Origin: Agromyces subbeticus DSM 16689
Lineage (GTDB): Bacteria; Actinomycetota; Actinomycetes; Actinomycetales; Microbacteriaceae
Reading direction: 5' to 3'
Length of the DNA: 64,000 bases
Assembly (NCBI RefSeq): GCF_000421565.1
Contig: NZ_ATXG01000011.1
Location: forward strand, 81,293-145,292
Shown here: piece by piece, positions 51,533 through 60,025 of the stretch
Numbering within the stretch: the stretch's first letter is position 1
How the letters are laid out: every line of letters starts with the position of its first letter
The notes under the pieces: model-generated
Databases searched by the model: none
The model's input: the letters and a program-made list of their open reading frames with translations, nothing else
What the model was told of the DNA's origin: nothing
Program-made: the position numbers and the translations under genes

Positions 51533-51560
51533 GTAACGCACAGCGGCTCAGGCTTGTCAA
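51531..51560 (-). promoter_or_regulatory. Promoter of the galactan importer operon
   Basis: Minus strand TTGACA (51555-51560), 18-nt spacer, TTACTA (51531-51536). The -35 is consensus; the -10 is weak. Confidence 0.55.
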
Positions 51561-51604
51561 CTGGAGCAAGTCCAGATGGCCAATGGGTGACTTTCTGTGT
51601 TAGA

Positions 51605-51622
51605 ACTGTGACCGCACACAGT
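51605..51622. promoter_or_regulatory. Inverted repeat before the GH35 gene
   Basis: ACTGTG-ACCGCA-CACAGT, 33 nt before the GTG start of the divergent beta-galactosidase gene. A second regulator site is possible. Confidence 0.4.
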
Positions 51623-51654
51623 CCGTGCACGCAGCTTGAAGGAGAGTTCCGGTC

Positions 51655-54105
51655 GTGACATCCGTTCCGTCGCCCGCGCGCGACGTCGCCCTGCTCGCCG
51701 TGAGCCATGAGGCTTGGGCCGAGCCGCTGACGCGCCCCGCGATGAGCAACGAGCTCGACCGGCACGAGCGCATCGCGCTCACGAACCGCTACGTCGAGGT
51801 CGCCGGGCGACCGGCGATTCCCGTCTCGGGCGAGATGCACTTCAGCCGCGTTCCGCGGAGCGAGTGGGAGGAGCGGCTGCGCCTCATGCGCTCGGGCGGC
51901 GTCACGGTCGTCGCGGCCTACCTGATCTGGATCCACCACGAGCCCGAGCGCGGCCGGCCGAGCTTCGACGGCAACCTCGATGTCGCCGCGTTCGTGCGCT
52001 GCGCTGCCGAGGCCGGCCTCGACGTCGTGCTGCGCGTCGGCCCGTGGTGCCACGGCGAGGTGCGCAACGGCGGCTTCCCCGACTGGGTGCAGCAGGCGCC
52101 CGTCGAGCACCGCTCGGATGACCCGGGCTACCTCGCCCTCGTCGAGCCCTGGTTCGCCGCGCTCGGCGAGCAGCTCGCGCCGCTCTGCGGGCCCGGCAGC
52201 AACGTCATCGCGATTCAGCTCGACAACGAGCTGTACGACCAGCCCCGGCACCTGGTGACGCTCAAGTCGCTCGCCCGAGCCAACGGCCTCGTCGCGCCGA
52301 TCTACACGGCGACCGCATGGGGCGGCGCCGAGCTGCCCTCCGGCGCGGTGCTGCCGCTCTACGGCGGCTACGGCGACGGCTTCTGGGTCGACGCCGACCA
52401 CGACTGGGACACGACGTTTCGCGAGCACTTCTTCTTCTCGCACACGTGGGACGACCCGGGCATCGGCGCCGACCTGCGCGACCACCCCGGCATCGGCCGG
52501 CGCGGCGAGACGCCCCGACTGCCGTCGGCGTCGTTCCCCGCCGCCACGTGCGAACTCGGCGGCGGCATGGCGACGGCGTACCACCGGCGTCCGCTCCTGA
52601 GCGGTGCGGATGTCGCCGCGGTCGCGCACAACAAGATCGGCAACGGCTCGGGCTGGCAGGGCTACTACATGTACGCGGGCGGCACGAACCCCGGGCCGGC
52701 GCTGCAGGAGTCGCACGCGACGGGCTACCCGAACGACCTGCCCGAGTTCGACTACGACTTCCACGCACCGGTCGGCGCGGCCGGGCTGCTCGCGGCGAGC
52801 CACGCCGCACTGCGGCGCCAGCACGCGTTCCTCGCCGCGTTCGGCGACACGCTCGCCCCGATGCCGTCGACGCTGCCCGAGCACCTGCCCGGGAATGTCG
52901 ACGACACCGAGACGCTGCGCTGGGCACTGCGCAGCGACGGCCAATCGGGCTGGGTGTTCGTGACGTGGCAGCAGCCGCACCGACCGCTCGACACCGTTCG
53001 CGACGCGCAGTTCGCGGTGACGCTCGACGCCGGCACGACCCTGTTTCCACATACGCCGATCGACGTGCCCGCCGGCACGATCGCGCACTGGCCCGTGCAC
53101 CTCGAGCTCGGGGGCGTGCACCTCGACTGGGCGACCGCATCGCCGCTCACGGTGCTCGCAGGCGAGCAGCCGACGCTCGTGCTCATTGCCGAAGCTGGGA
53201 TTCCGGTGGAGTTGTCGACGGCGGCAACCGTGTCTGTGACGGCCACGGGCGGCTCCGGCGCGGCCGTCGAGTCTGCCGCGGTGCTGAGCCAGCTCGCGCC
53301 GGGCATCGTGCGTGTCGACGCCGACGTGCCGCAGCGACTCGAACTGCAGCAGGGCGAGGGCCGGTTGACAGTGCTCGTGGTGCCGGCGTCGTTCGCCGAC
53401 GCGGTCTGGGTGCTCGACGGCGGCGGCGAGCGCCGGCTCGTGCTCAGCCGCGACGCGCTGTTCGAGAGTGCCGACGGCACGCTCGCCGTGCGGGCGGCGC
53501 ACGCGCCGTCGGTGCACGAATACGTGCCGGCGAGCGGGCGGTTCGAGGCGATCGAACTGGCGGTCGTGGCATCCGCTGCTGATGCCGACGCCCGTGCCGG
53601 TGCCGATGCCGATGCCGATGCAGGTGCGGGCGCCGACGCCGGTGCCGGCCCTGCCCGCTCGGGCCGCGAACTCCCCGTGCCGCTCAGCGCCCCGATCCCC
53701 GGCCTCACCCCGCCGCCGAGTTACGGCGAGCGCACCGGCCGCGCCTCGGCCCCGAGCCGCGACGAGGTCGCGCGCTTCGGCACGAGCTGGACGCTCGAAT
53801 TGCCGGCCGATCGCCGCGGTCGCCGGTTCCTCGAGGTCGAGTGGGCCGGCGATGTCGCCCGGCTCGAGGCCGACGGCGTCGTCGTGGCCGACCGCTTCTG
53901 GGACGGCACGCCCTGGACCATCGGGCTCGACGCGCTCGGTGTCGCGCATGACGCCGAGCTGACGCTGCGCATCGTGCCGCTGCACCCCGAGGCATCCGTG
54001 CACCTGCCCGAAGCCGCTGCCGCCCGGCGGCGTGCGACGACCGGCCCGCTCCTCTCACTCGACGATGTTCGCCTCATCGAGGCGCCGCTCTGGCGGGAGC
54101 GCTGA
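51655..54105 (+). CDS. GH35 beta-galactosidase
   Basis: Glycoside hydrolase family 35 enzyme of 816 residues, retaining. The barrel starts VSGEMHFSRVPRSEWEERLR. The acid/base is Glu192 in IAIQLDNELYD and the nucleophile is Glu300 in ATCELGGGMATAY. LRVGPWCHGEVRNGGFPDWV is another family block. No signal peptide is seen, so it should act in the cytoplasm on imported galacto-oligosaccharides. A low-complexity Ala/Asp/Gly linker at about 640-665 separates the C-terminal beta domain (FLEVEWAGDVARLEADGVVV). GTG start with AAGGAG about 10 nt upstream. Divergent from the importer operon. Confidence 0.92.
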   Translation: MTSVPSPARDVALLAVSHEAWAEPLTRPAMSNELDRHERIALTNRYVEVAGRPAIPVSGEMHFSRVPRSEWEERLRLMRSGGVTVVAAYLIWIHHEPERGRPSFDGNLDVAAFVRCAAEAGLDVVLRVGPWCHGEVRNGGFPDWVQQAPVEHRSDDPGYLALVEPWFAALGEQLAPLCGPGSNVIAIQLDNELYDQPRHLVTLKSLARANGLVAPIYTATAWGGAELPSGAVLPLYGGYGDGFWVDADHDWDTTFREHFFFSHTWDDPGIGADLRDHPGIGRRGETPRLPSASFPAATCELGGGMATAYHRRPLLSGADVAAVAHNKIGNGSGWQGYYMYAGGTNPGPALQESHATGYPNDLPEFDYDFHAPVGAAGLLAASHAALRRQHAFLAAFGDTLAPMPSTLPEHLPGNVDDTETLRWALRSDGQSGWVFVTWQQPHRPLDTVRDAQFAVTLDAGTTLFPHTPIDVPAGTIAHWPVHLELGGVHLDWATASPLTVLAGEQPTLVLIAEAGIPVELSTAATVSVTATGGSGAAVESAAVLSQLAPGIVRVDADVPQRLELQQGEGRLTVLVVPASFADAVWVLDGGGERRLVLSRDALFESADGTLAVRAAHAPSVHEYVPASGRFEAIELAVVASAADADARAGADADADAGAGADAGAGPARSGRELPVPLSAPIPGLTPPPSYGERTGRASAPSRDEVARFGTSWTLELPADRRGRRFLEVEWAGDVARLEADGVVVADRFWDGTPWTIGLDALGVAHDAELTLRIVPLHPEASVHLPEAAAARRRATTGPLLSLDDVRLIEAPLWRER

Positions 54106-54249
54106 TGCGCTAGCGAGCACAACACCACACTCACCACCCCACACCGACCTCGTTCGACCCGACCGGGCGAACGACACCGCAGCGCCGCGGATTCCCTCGC
54201 CCTCTGGGCAGCGACCCGCCCGGGCTGCCGACTGCAGAGGAGCAGGATC

Positions 54250-56445
54250 GTGCACCAGCATTTCCGAGCAAGAAGGGGCGTCGTCGCCATCGCGGCGGCG
54301 CTCACCGCCCTCGTCGCCGTGCCGGCAGCCGCGGCGACCGGCGCATCTCCCGCATGGGCGGCGGGGCCCGACGACACCGCCCCGCCCGTCGACGCCGGCA
54401 TCTTCGTCGAGCGCGTCGACGGCCTCTCCCCCGACTTCGCGAACGGCGTCGACGTCTCGACGGTGCTCTCGCTCGAAGAGAGCGGGGTGGTCTTCCGCGA
54501 TGACGCCGGGCAGCCCGCCGACCTGTTCGAGGTGCTCGCCGACAACGGCGTGAACACCGTGCGGGTGCGCGTCTGGAACGACCCGTTCGATGCCTCGGGC
54601 AACGGCTACGGCGGCGGCAACGTCGATGTCGAGCGCGCCGTCGAGATCGGCTCGCGGGCGACCGCGGCGGGCCTCAGCGTGCTCGTCGACTTCCACTACT
54701 CCGACTTCTGGGCCGACCCCGGTCGCCAGCTCGCACCGAAGGCGTGGCAGGGCCTGTCGCCCGAGCAGACCGTGACGGCATTGCACGACTTCACGACCGA
54801 CGCGCTGCAGTCGTTCGAAGACGCCGGCGTCGACGTCAGCATGGTGCAGGTCGGCAACGAGACGAACAATGCGATCGCAGGCTACTCGCGCGCGGGCACG
54901 GCGATCGACGCGCAGTTCGCAGCGCTCATCTCAGCGGGCAGCACGGCGGTGCGCGAAGTGCTGCCCGAGGCACTCGTGGCGGTGCACTTCACGAACCCCG
55001 AGACATCCGGCCGCTACGCCACCTATGCCGCGGGCCTCGCCCAGTTCGGCGTCGACTACGACGTGTTCGCGAGCTCGTACTACCCCTACTGGCACGGTTC
55101 GACCGAGAACCTGACCGCGTCGCTCACGCACGTCGCGACGACGTACGGCAAGCAGGTCATGGTCGCCGAGACGTCGTGGGCGCACACCCTCGGCGACGGC
55201 GACGGCTACCCGAACGTGATCGGTGAAGCCACGATCACCGACGACTACCCCGCGAGCGTGCAGGGCCAGGCGACCGAGCTGCGCGACGTGATCGCCGCGG
55301 TTGCGGCCGTGGGCGACGCGGGTATCGGCGTCTTCTACTGGGAGCCGGCGTGGCTGCCGGTGGGCCCGGCGTCGGATGTCGCGGCGAACGAGCTGCTCTG
55401 GGAGCGCGACGGCTCAGGCTGGGCGACGAGCTTCGCGAGCGACTACGACCCCGTGCACGTCGGCGAGTTCTACGGCGGCTCGGCGTGGGACAACCAGTCG
55501 CTCTTCGCGTGGAACGGCACGCCGCTCGAGTCGCTGCGCACCTTCGAGTACGTCTACACGGGTGCGGTCGCTCCGCGCGAGGTCGTCTCGGTCGAGCACG
55601 TCGAGCTGTCGATGACGGATGGCGCCGCCGTCGAGTTGCCCGCGACCATCACGGTCACCTACAACGACGGCAGCACGGAGCATCCGTCGGTCGACTGGAG
55701 CGACGCGGTCGACTGGATCCGCGGACCCGGCGAGTACTCGGTGCCCGGCCGCACCTCGACCGGCCTCGCCGTGACCGCATCGGTCACGGTGCTCGCGGCG
55801 AACCTCGTGCAGAACGGATCGTTCGAGTCGCCCGATCTCGGCGCGTGGGCGCTGACCGGTCCGGCCGCCCGCACCGAGACCGCCGATGGCTCCGACGGCG
55901 ACTTCGCCCTCACCTTCTGGAGCGGTCAGGCGTACTCGATGTCGGCGGCGCAGTCGCTCACGGGCGTGCCGGCCGGCACGTACACGCTGGAGGCGACGAC
56001 GCAGGGCACCGGCAGCGCGTCGACCGATTCGCGCGTGCTCTCGGCGACGACGTCGGCGGGCAGCTGGAGCGCTCCCCTGCAGTTCACGGCGTGGAACGAG
56101 ATGCACACCGCGACGCTGCCGACCGTGGTCGTGGGCGCCGACGGCGTCGTCGACCTGCGTGCCGACTTCGCGCTCTCGGCCGGGGCGTGGCGCGTGCTCG
56201 ACGATGTGCGTCTCGTCGCCGTGCCGGACACCGCACCGGCCGATACCTCGTCGCTCTCCGCGGCGCTCGCACGCGCGGCGGCCGTCGATCGCGATCGCTA
56301 CACGGATGCCTCGATCGCCACGCTCGACGAGGCGGTCGCCGTCGGCGAGGTCGTGCTCGCCGGTTCGCGTGCGACCGTGAACGACGTGAAGCACGCGACG
56401 AAGTTCGTCGAGAAGGCGGTGAAGAAGCTCAGGGTCGTGAAGTAG
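54250..56445 (+). CDS. Secreted GH53 arabinogalactan endo-beta-1,4-galactanase
   Basis: Enzyme of 731 residues that cuts beta-1,4-galactan. Signal peptide at about 1-37 (VVAIAAALTALVAVPAAAAT). The GH53 barrel (about 50-400) has the acid/base Glu204 in QVGNETNN and the nucleophile Glu307 in MVAETSWAH, with VRVRVWNDPFDASGNGYGGG and VLVDFHYSDFWADPGRQ as signatures. Then follow a Big_4-type Ig-like module (about 450-515), a galactose-binding-like module (NLVQNGSFESPDLGAWALTG) and a short helical FIVAR-like tail. There is no wall-sorting signal. GTG start with GAGGAG 7 nt upstream. With GH35 and the importer it forms a Gan-like galactan system. Confidence 0.95.
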   Translation: MHQHFRARRGVVAIAAALTALVAVPAAAATGASPAWAAGPDDTAPPVDAGIFVERVDGLSPDFANGVDVSTVLSLEESGVVFRDDAGQPADLFEVLADNGVNTVRVRVWNDPFDASGNGYGGGNVDVERAVEIGSRATAAGLSVLVDFHYSDFWADPGRQLAPKAWQGLSPEQTVTALHDFTTDALQSFEDAGVDVSMVQVGNETNNAIAGYSRAGTAIDAQFAALISAGSTAVREVLPEALVAVHFTNPETSGRYATYAAGLAQFGVDYDVFASSYYPYWHGSTENLTASLTHVATTYGKQVMVAETSWAHTLGDGDGYPNVIGEATITDDYPASVQGQATELRDVIAAVAAVGDAGIGVFYWEPAWLPVGPASDVAANELLWERDGSGWATSFASDYDPVHVGEFYGGSAWDNQSLFAWNGTPLESLRTFEYVYTGAVAPREVVSVEHVELSMTDGAAVELPATITVTYNDGSTEHPSVDWSDAVDWIRGPGEYSVPGRTSTGLAVTASVTVLAANLVQNGSFESPDLGAWALTGPAARTETADGSDGDFALTFWSGQAYSMSAAQSLTGVPAGTYTLEATTQGTGSASTDSRVLSATTSAGSWSAPLQFTAWNEMHTATLPTVVVGADGVVDLRADFALSAGAWRVLDDVRLVAVPDTAPADTSSLSAALARAAAVDRDRYTDASIATLDEAVAVGEVVLAGSRATVNDVKHATKFVEKAVKKLRVVK

Positions 56446-56451
56446 CGGCAG

Positions 56452-56481
56452 GGGTGCGCTCGCGAGCGTGCGAGCGCACCC
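56452..56481. terminator. Terminator after the GH53 gene
   Basis: Perfect 12-bp stem GGGTGCGCTCGC (56452-56463) and GCGAGCGCACCC (56470-56481), 6-nt loop, 6 nt past the stop. Confidence 0.85.
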
Positions 56482-56517
56482 GCCCTGACGCGGGTGCGTG
56501 TCGAATCGGCGAACCCC

Positions 56518-56547
56518 TTGCGTCGAAGCCGGAGTTGTGGGTACCGT
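56518..56547 (+). promoter_or_regulatory. Promoter of the GH130-locus operon
   Basis: TTGCGT (56518-56523), 18-nt spacer, TACCGT (56542-56547). Transcription would start near 56554, inside the operator. Confidence 0.6.
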
Positions 56548-56550
56548 GTC

Positions 56551-56566
56551 TCTAAACCGGTTTAGA
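56551..56566. promoter_or_regulatory. LacI-family operator
   Basis: Perfect 16-nt palindrome TCTAAACCGGTTTAGA with the central CG typical of LacI-family sites, just after the -10 element. It implies autorepression of the lacI gene that follows and of the operon. Confidence 0.85.
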
Positions 56567-56618
56567 AGGTGTGCTGCGACTCGCAGCGGCATCCGCCGAT
56601 CGGCCAATGGAGGCTCTG

Positions 56619-57734
56619 GTGACCGAAGACGCTCGGCAAGCTGGGCACCCTGAGCAGTCAGGGCGGGCTGGGCACTCCGGGCAAGCCGCGCGCCCCACGA
56701 TCACCGACGTGGCCCGTCGCGCCGGGGTCAGCAAGAGCCTCGTCTCGTTCGCGCTGAACGACCGCCCCGGCGTCAGCGCCGAGACGCGCGATCGCATCCT
56801 CGCCGCAGCGCGCGAACTCGGCTGGACCCCGAGCCTGCGCGCCAGGTCGCTCAGCGTCGACCGCTCCTACGCGCTCGGCCTCGTGATCGGCCGCAGCGTC
56901 GACGTGATCGCAGCGGACCCCTTCTTCCACGCCTTCATCGCCGGCGTCGAGAGCGAGTTCTCGACCGCCGGCCAGGTGCTCGTGCTCACTCGAGCGACTC
57001 CCGGGCGCGAGGAGGCAGCGACCTACCGCGGGCTCGCGGCCGACAAGCGCGTCGACGGGGTCTTCCTCACCGACCTCCGCGCCGATGACGACCGCATCCG
57101 GCTCGTCAGCGAGCTCGGCCTCGCCGCGGTCACGCTCGGGCGCCCCGACATCCCGTCGCCCTTCCCGTCGGTCTCGGTCGACGACGGCCGCGGCATCCGT
57201 GCCGCCGTCGACCACCTCATCGCGCTCGGTCACCGTCGCATCGCCCACGTCGCGGGCCCGTCGAACATGCTGCACGGCCGCCGCCGCGCCGAGGCGTTCG
57301 CGGCCGCAGCTCGAGCGGGCGGAGTCGAACCGATGGCCGCCGTCGAGACCGATTTCAGCGCGGTCGACGGCGCCCGCGCCACCCGCGAGCTGCTCGCGCT
57401 CGGCACCGAACGACCGACCGCGATCGTCTACTCGAACGACATGATGGCCCTCGCCGGCCTCGCGGTGGCCCAGCGCGCCGGGCTCCGCGTGCCGCTCGAC
57501 CTCTCGATCACCGGCTTCGACAACACCGAGCTCGGCGAGCACACCTTTCCCTCGATCACCTCGGTCGCGACGGATGCCGCCGAATGGGGCGCCCGATCGG
57601 CGCGACTCCTGCTGGCGGCCATCGCCGAAGAGCCGGTCGGCGACATCGAACTCGCCGAGCCTCGACTCGTCATCCGCGAGTCCACAGCGGCAGCACCGGC
57701 CGCGCCAGTAGCCGCAGCACCACCCCGAACGTAA
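56619..57734 (+). CDS. LacI-family regulator of the GH130 locus
   Basis: Repressor of 371 residues. About 24 polar residues precede the helix-turn-helix PTITDVARRAGVSKSLVSFA with LNDRPGVSAETRDRIL; the sensor domain has VDGVFLTDLRADDDRIRLVS, ALGHRRIAHVAGPSNMLHGR and LSITGFDNTELGEHTFPSIT. The GTG at 56619 was chosen because GGAGG lies 5 nt before it; ATG codons at 56571 and 56607 are in frame but have no proper site. It is the first gene of the operon and has a clean operator at its own promoter. The effector is unknown, perhaps a mannoside given the GH130 enzyme. Confidence 0.9.
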   Translation: MTEDARQAGHPEQSGRAGHSGQAARPTITDVARRAGVSKSLVSFALNDRPGVSAETRDRILAAARELGWTPSLRARSLSVDRSYALGLVIGRSVDVIAADPFFHAFIAGVESEFSTAGQVLVLTRATPGREEAATYRGLAADKRVDGVFLTDLRADDDRIRLVSELGLAAVTLGRPDIPSPFPSVSVDDGRGIRAAVDHLIALGHRRIAHVAGPSNMLHGRRRAEAFAAAARAGGVEPMAAVETDFSAVDGARATRELLALGTERPTAIVYSNDMMALAGLAVAQRAGLRVPLDLSITGFDNTELGEHTFPSITSVATDAAEWGARSARLLLAAIAEEPVGDIELAEPRLVIRESTAAAPAAPVAAAPPRT

Positions 57735-57780
57735 TCCGAACCCGCGCGGCACCGACGCCGCCCGACGAAAGGAGCCGGCC

Positions 57781-59061
57781 ATGCGCCGACGCATCATGAT
57801 GACCGCCGTTGCCGCGGCGGGGGCGTTCGCCCTCACCGCGTGCACGAGCGGAGGAGGCGGTGACGGCGGCACGGAAGGCCGTGGCGACATCACCATCTGG
57901 TACTCCAACAACGAGGCCGAGATCGCCTGGGGCGAGCAGATGGTCGAGGCGTGGAACGCCGAGCACCCCGACGAGCAGGTCAAGGCGCAGGAGATCCCGG
58001 CCGGCGCCTCGAGCGAAGAGGTCATCGGCGCCGCGATCACCGCCGGCAACGCGCCCTGCCTCGTCTACAACACCTCGCCCGCGGCGGTGCCGCAGTTCCA
58101 GAAGCAGGGCGGGCTCGTGAACCTCTCCGACTTCGACGACGGCGACGACTACATCACCGAGCGCAGCGGCGACCTCGCCGAGCAGTACCGTTCGCCCGAC
58201 GGCGGCTTCTACCAGATGCCGTGGAAGTCGAACCCGGTGATGATCTTCTACAACAAGGCGATGTTCGCCCAGGCCGGCCTCGACGCCGAGAACCCGCCGC
58301 TCGCGACGTACGACGAGTTCCTCGCGACGGCTCGCACCCTGCAGTCGTCGGGCGCCGCGCAGTTCGCGATCAACCCCGCACCGACGAGCGAGTTCTTCCA
58401 GAGCTGGTTCGACTTCTACCCGCTCTACGCGGCGCAGTCGGGCGGCACGTTGCTCGTCGAAGACGAGGCAGCGACCTTCGATGACGAGAACGGCACCGCG
58501 GTCGCCGAGTTCTGGGCGACGCTCTACTCCGAGGGGCTCGCCGGCAAGGAGCAGTACCAGGGCGACGCGTTCGCCGACGGCGTGGCGGCGATGTCGATCG
58601 TCGGCCCGTGGGCCATCTCGGTCTACGGCGAAGACGTCGACTGGGGCTCAGTACCGGTTCCCACGCAAGACGGCACGGCACCTGAAGAGACGTACACCTT
58701 CAGCGACGCCAAGAACGTCGGCATGTTCACCGCGTGCGAGAACCAGGCCACCGCGTGGGACGTGCTGAAGTTCTCGACGAGTGAGGAGCAAGACGGCGTG
58801 TGGCTCGAGGAGACCGGGCAGATGCCGCTGCGACAGGACCTGACCGAGGTCTACGCCGACTACTTCGAGGCGAACCCCGCCTACCAGCTGTTCGGCGACC
58901 AGGCCGCTCGAACCGTCGAGGTGCCGAACGTGCCGAACTCGATCGAGATCTGGCAGGCGTTCCGTGACGGCTACTCGAACTCGGTGATCTTCGGCGAGGA
59001 GCCGGTGGCGGACTTCCTCACCGACGCCGCCACTGAGATCGACGAACTCGCCAAGGGTTGA
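57781..59061 (+). CDS. Sugar ABC transporter binding lipoprotein
   Basis: Extracellular binding protein of 426 residues. Lipobox FALTACTSGG, then a Gly-rich spacer and the mature start DITIWYSNNEAEIAWGEQMV. FYQMPWKSNPVMIFYNKAMF and AAMSIVGPWAISVYGEDVDW are typical of family 1 binding proteins. AAAGGAG lies 7 nt before the start. It is second in the operon, 46 nt after lacI. It differs clearly from the binding protein of the galactan locus, so the two loci import different sugars. Confidence 0.92.
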   Translation: MRRRIMMTAVAAAGAFALTACTSGGGGDGGTEGRGDITIWYSNNEAEIAWGEQMVEAWNAEHPDEQVKAQEIPAGASSEEVIGAAITAGNAPCLVYNTSPAAVPQFQKQGGLVNLSDFDDGDDYITERSGDLAEQYRSPDGGFYQMPWKSNPVMIFYNKAMFAQAGLDAENPPLATYDEFLATARTLQSSGAAQFAINPAPTSEFFQSWFDFYPLYAAQSGGTLLVEDEAATFDDENGTAVAEFWATLYSEGLAGKEQYQGDAFADGVAAMSIVGPWAISVYGEDVDWGSVPVPTQDGTAPEETYTFSDAKNVGMFTACENQATAWDVLKFSTSEEQDGVWLEETGQMPLRQDLTEVYADYFEANPAYQLFGDQAARTVEVPNVPNSIEIWQAFRDGYSNSVIFGEEPVADFLTDAATEIDELAKG

Positions 59062-59074
59062 TCGGGCTCACGCC

Positions 59075-60025
59075 ATGACCGCCACCGACGCGGCACCGAC
59101 CAGGTCGGCTGCCGCACCCGATGAGGCTCCCCCGAGTCGCCGCCGCAAGCGGTGGCTCGGGGAGCATCCACTCGGCCTGCTGCTCAGCACGCCGTACCTG
59201 CTCTTCATCGGGCTGATCTTCGCCTACCCGATCGTCTTCTCGGTGTGGATGTCGTTCCAGGACTACTTCTTCGCCGCGCCGGGAGCTGAGGTCGACCGGC
59301 CGTTCGTCGGGTTCGACAACTACCTCGCCGTGATCCAGGACCCGGCTGTCTGGCGCTCGTTCGGCAACGTCGGCATCTTCCTGCTCATCAACGTGCCGCT
59401 CACGGTCGCGCTGTCGCTCCTGCTCGCGACGGCACTCGACAAGGTCGTGCACGCGCGCACCTTCTTCCGGGTGAGCTATTACGTGCCCTACGTGACCGCC
59501 TCGGTCGCGGTCGTCGCGGTGTGGCTCTTCCTGTTCAGCCAGAACGGACTCGTGAACCAGGTGCTCGGGCCGCTCGCACCCGAGCCGTCGTGGCTCATCA
59601 ACTCGGCGCTCGCGATGCCCACCATCGCCTTGTTCGTGACCTGGAAGGGGCTCGGCTTCTACATCCTGCTCTACCTCGCGGCCCTGCAGAACGTGGGCAA
59701 GGAGCTCTACGAGTCGGCATCCGTCGACGGCGCCGGGGCAGTGCGCCGGTTCTTCTCGGTGACGGTGCCCGGCGTGCGGCCGGCGACGGTGCTCGTGTTC
59801 CTGCTCGCCACCATCACGGGCGCGAATCTCTTCACCGAGCCGTACCTGCTCACGGGCGGGGGCGGCCCGAACGGCGCCTCGACGTCACCCGTGCTGCTCA
59901 TGTACCAGAAGGGCATCGAGCAGGGGAATCCGGATGTCGCATCAGCCCTCGGCGTCATCCTGATCATCTTCGTGCTGATCATCGCATGGCTGCAGTACCG
60001 CTTTCTGGGAGGGAAGGAGTCATGA
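59075..60025 (+). CDS. Sugar ABC transporter permease (MalF type)
   Basis: Membrane subunit of 316 residues with six helices; EAA loop ESASVDGAGAVRRFFSVTVP. N-terminal cytoplasmic tail of about 35 residues, then PLGLLLSTPYLLFIGLIFAY. The start is 13 nt after the binding-protein stop; the ribosome site is weak, so coupling is likely. The stop overlaps the next start (ATGA). Confidence 0.92.
   Translation: MTATDAAPTRSAAAPDEAPPSRRRKRWLGEHPLGLLLSTPYLLFIGLIFAYPIVFSVWMSFQDYFFAAPGAEVDRPFVGFDNYLAVIQDPAVWRSFGNVGIFLLINVPLTVALSLLLATALDKVVHARTFFRVSYYVPYVTASVAVVAVWLFLFSQNGLVNQVLGPLAPEPSWLINSALAMPTIALFVTWKGLGFYILLYLAALQNVGKELYESASVDGAGAVRRFFSVTVPGVRPATVLVFLLATITGANLFTEPYLLTGGGGPNGASTSPVLLMYQKGIEQGNPDVASALGVILIIFVLIIAWLQYRFLGGKES

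Noticed and set aside
51277..54003. Minus-strand frame of 908 codons over the GH35 gene
   Set aside because: Antisense of a gene with both catalytic glutamates in place; no domain seen.
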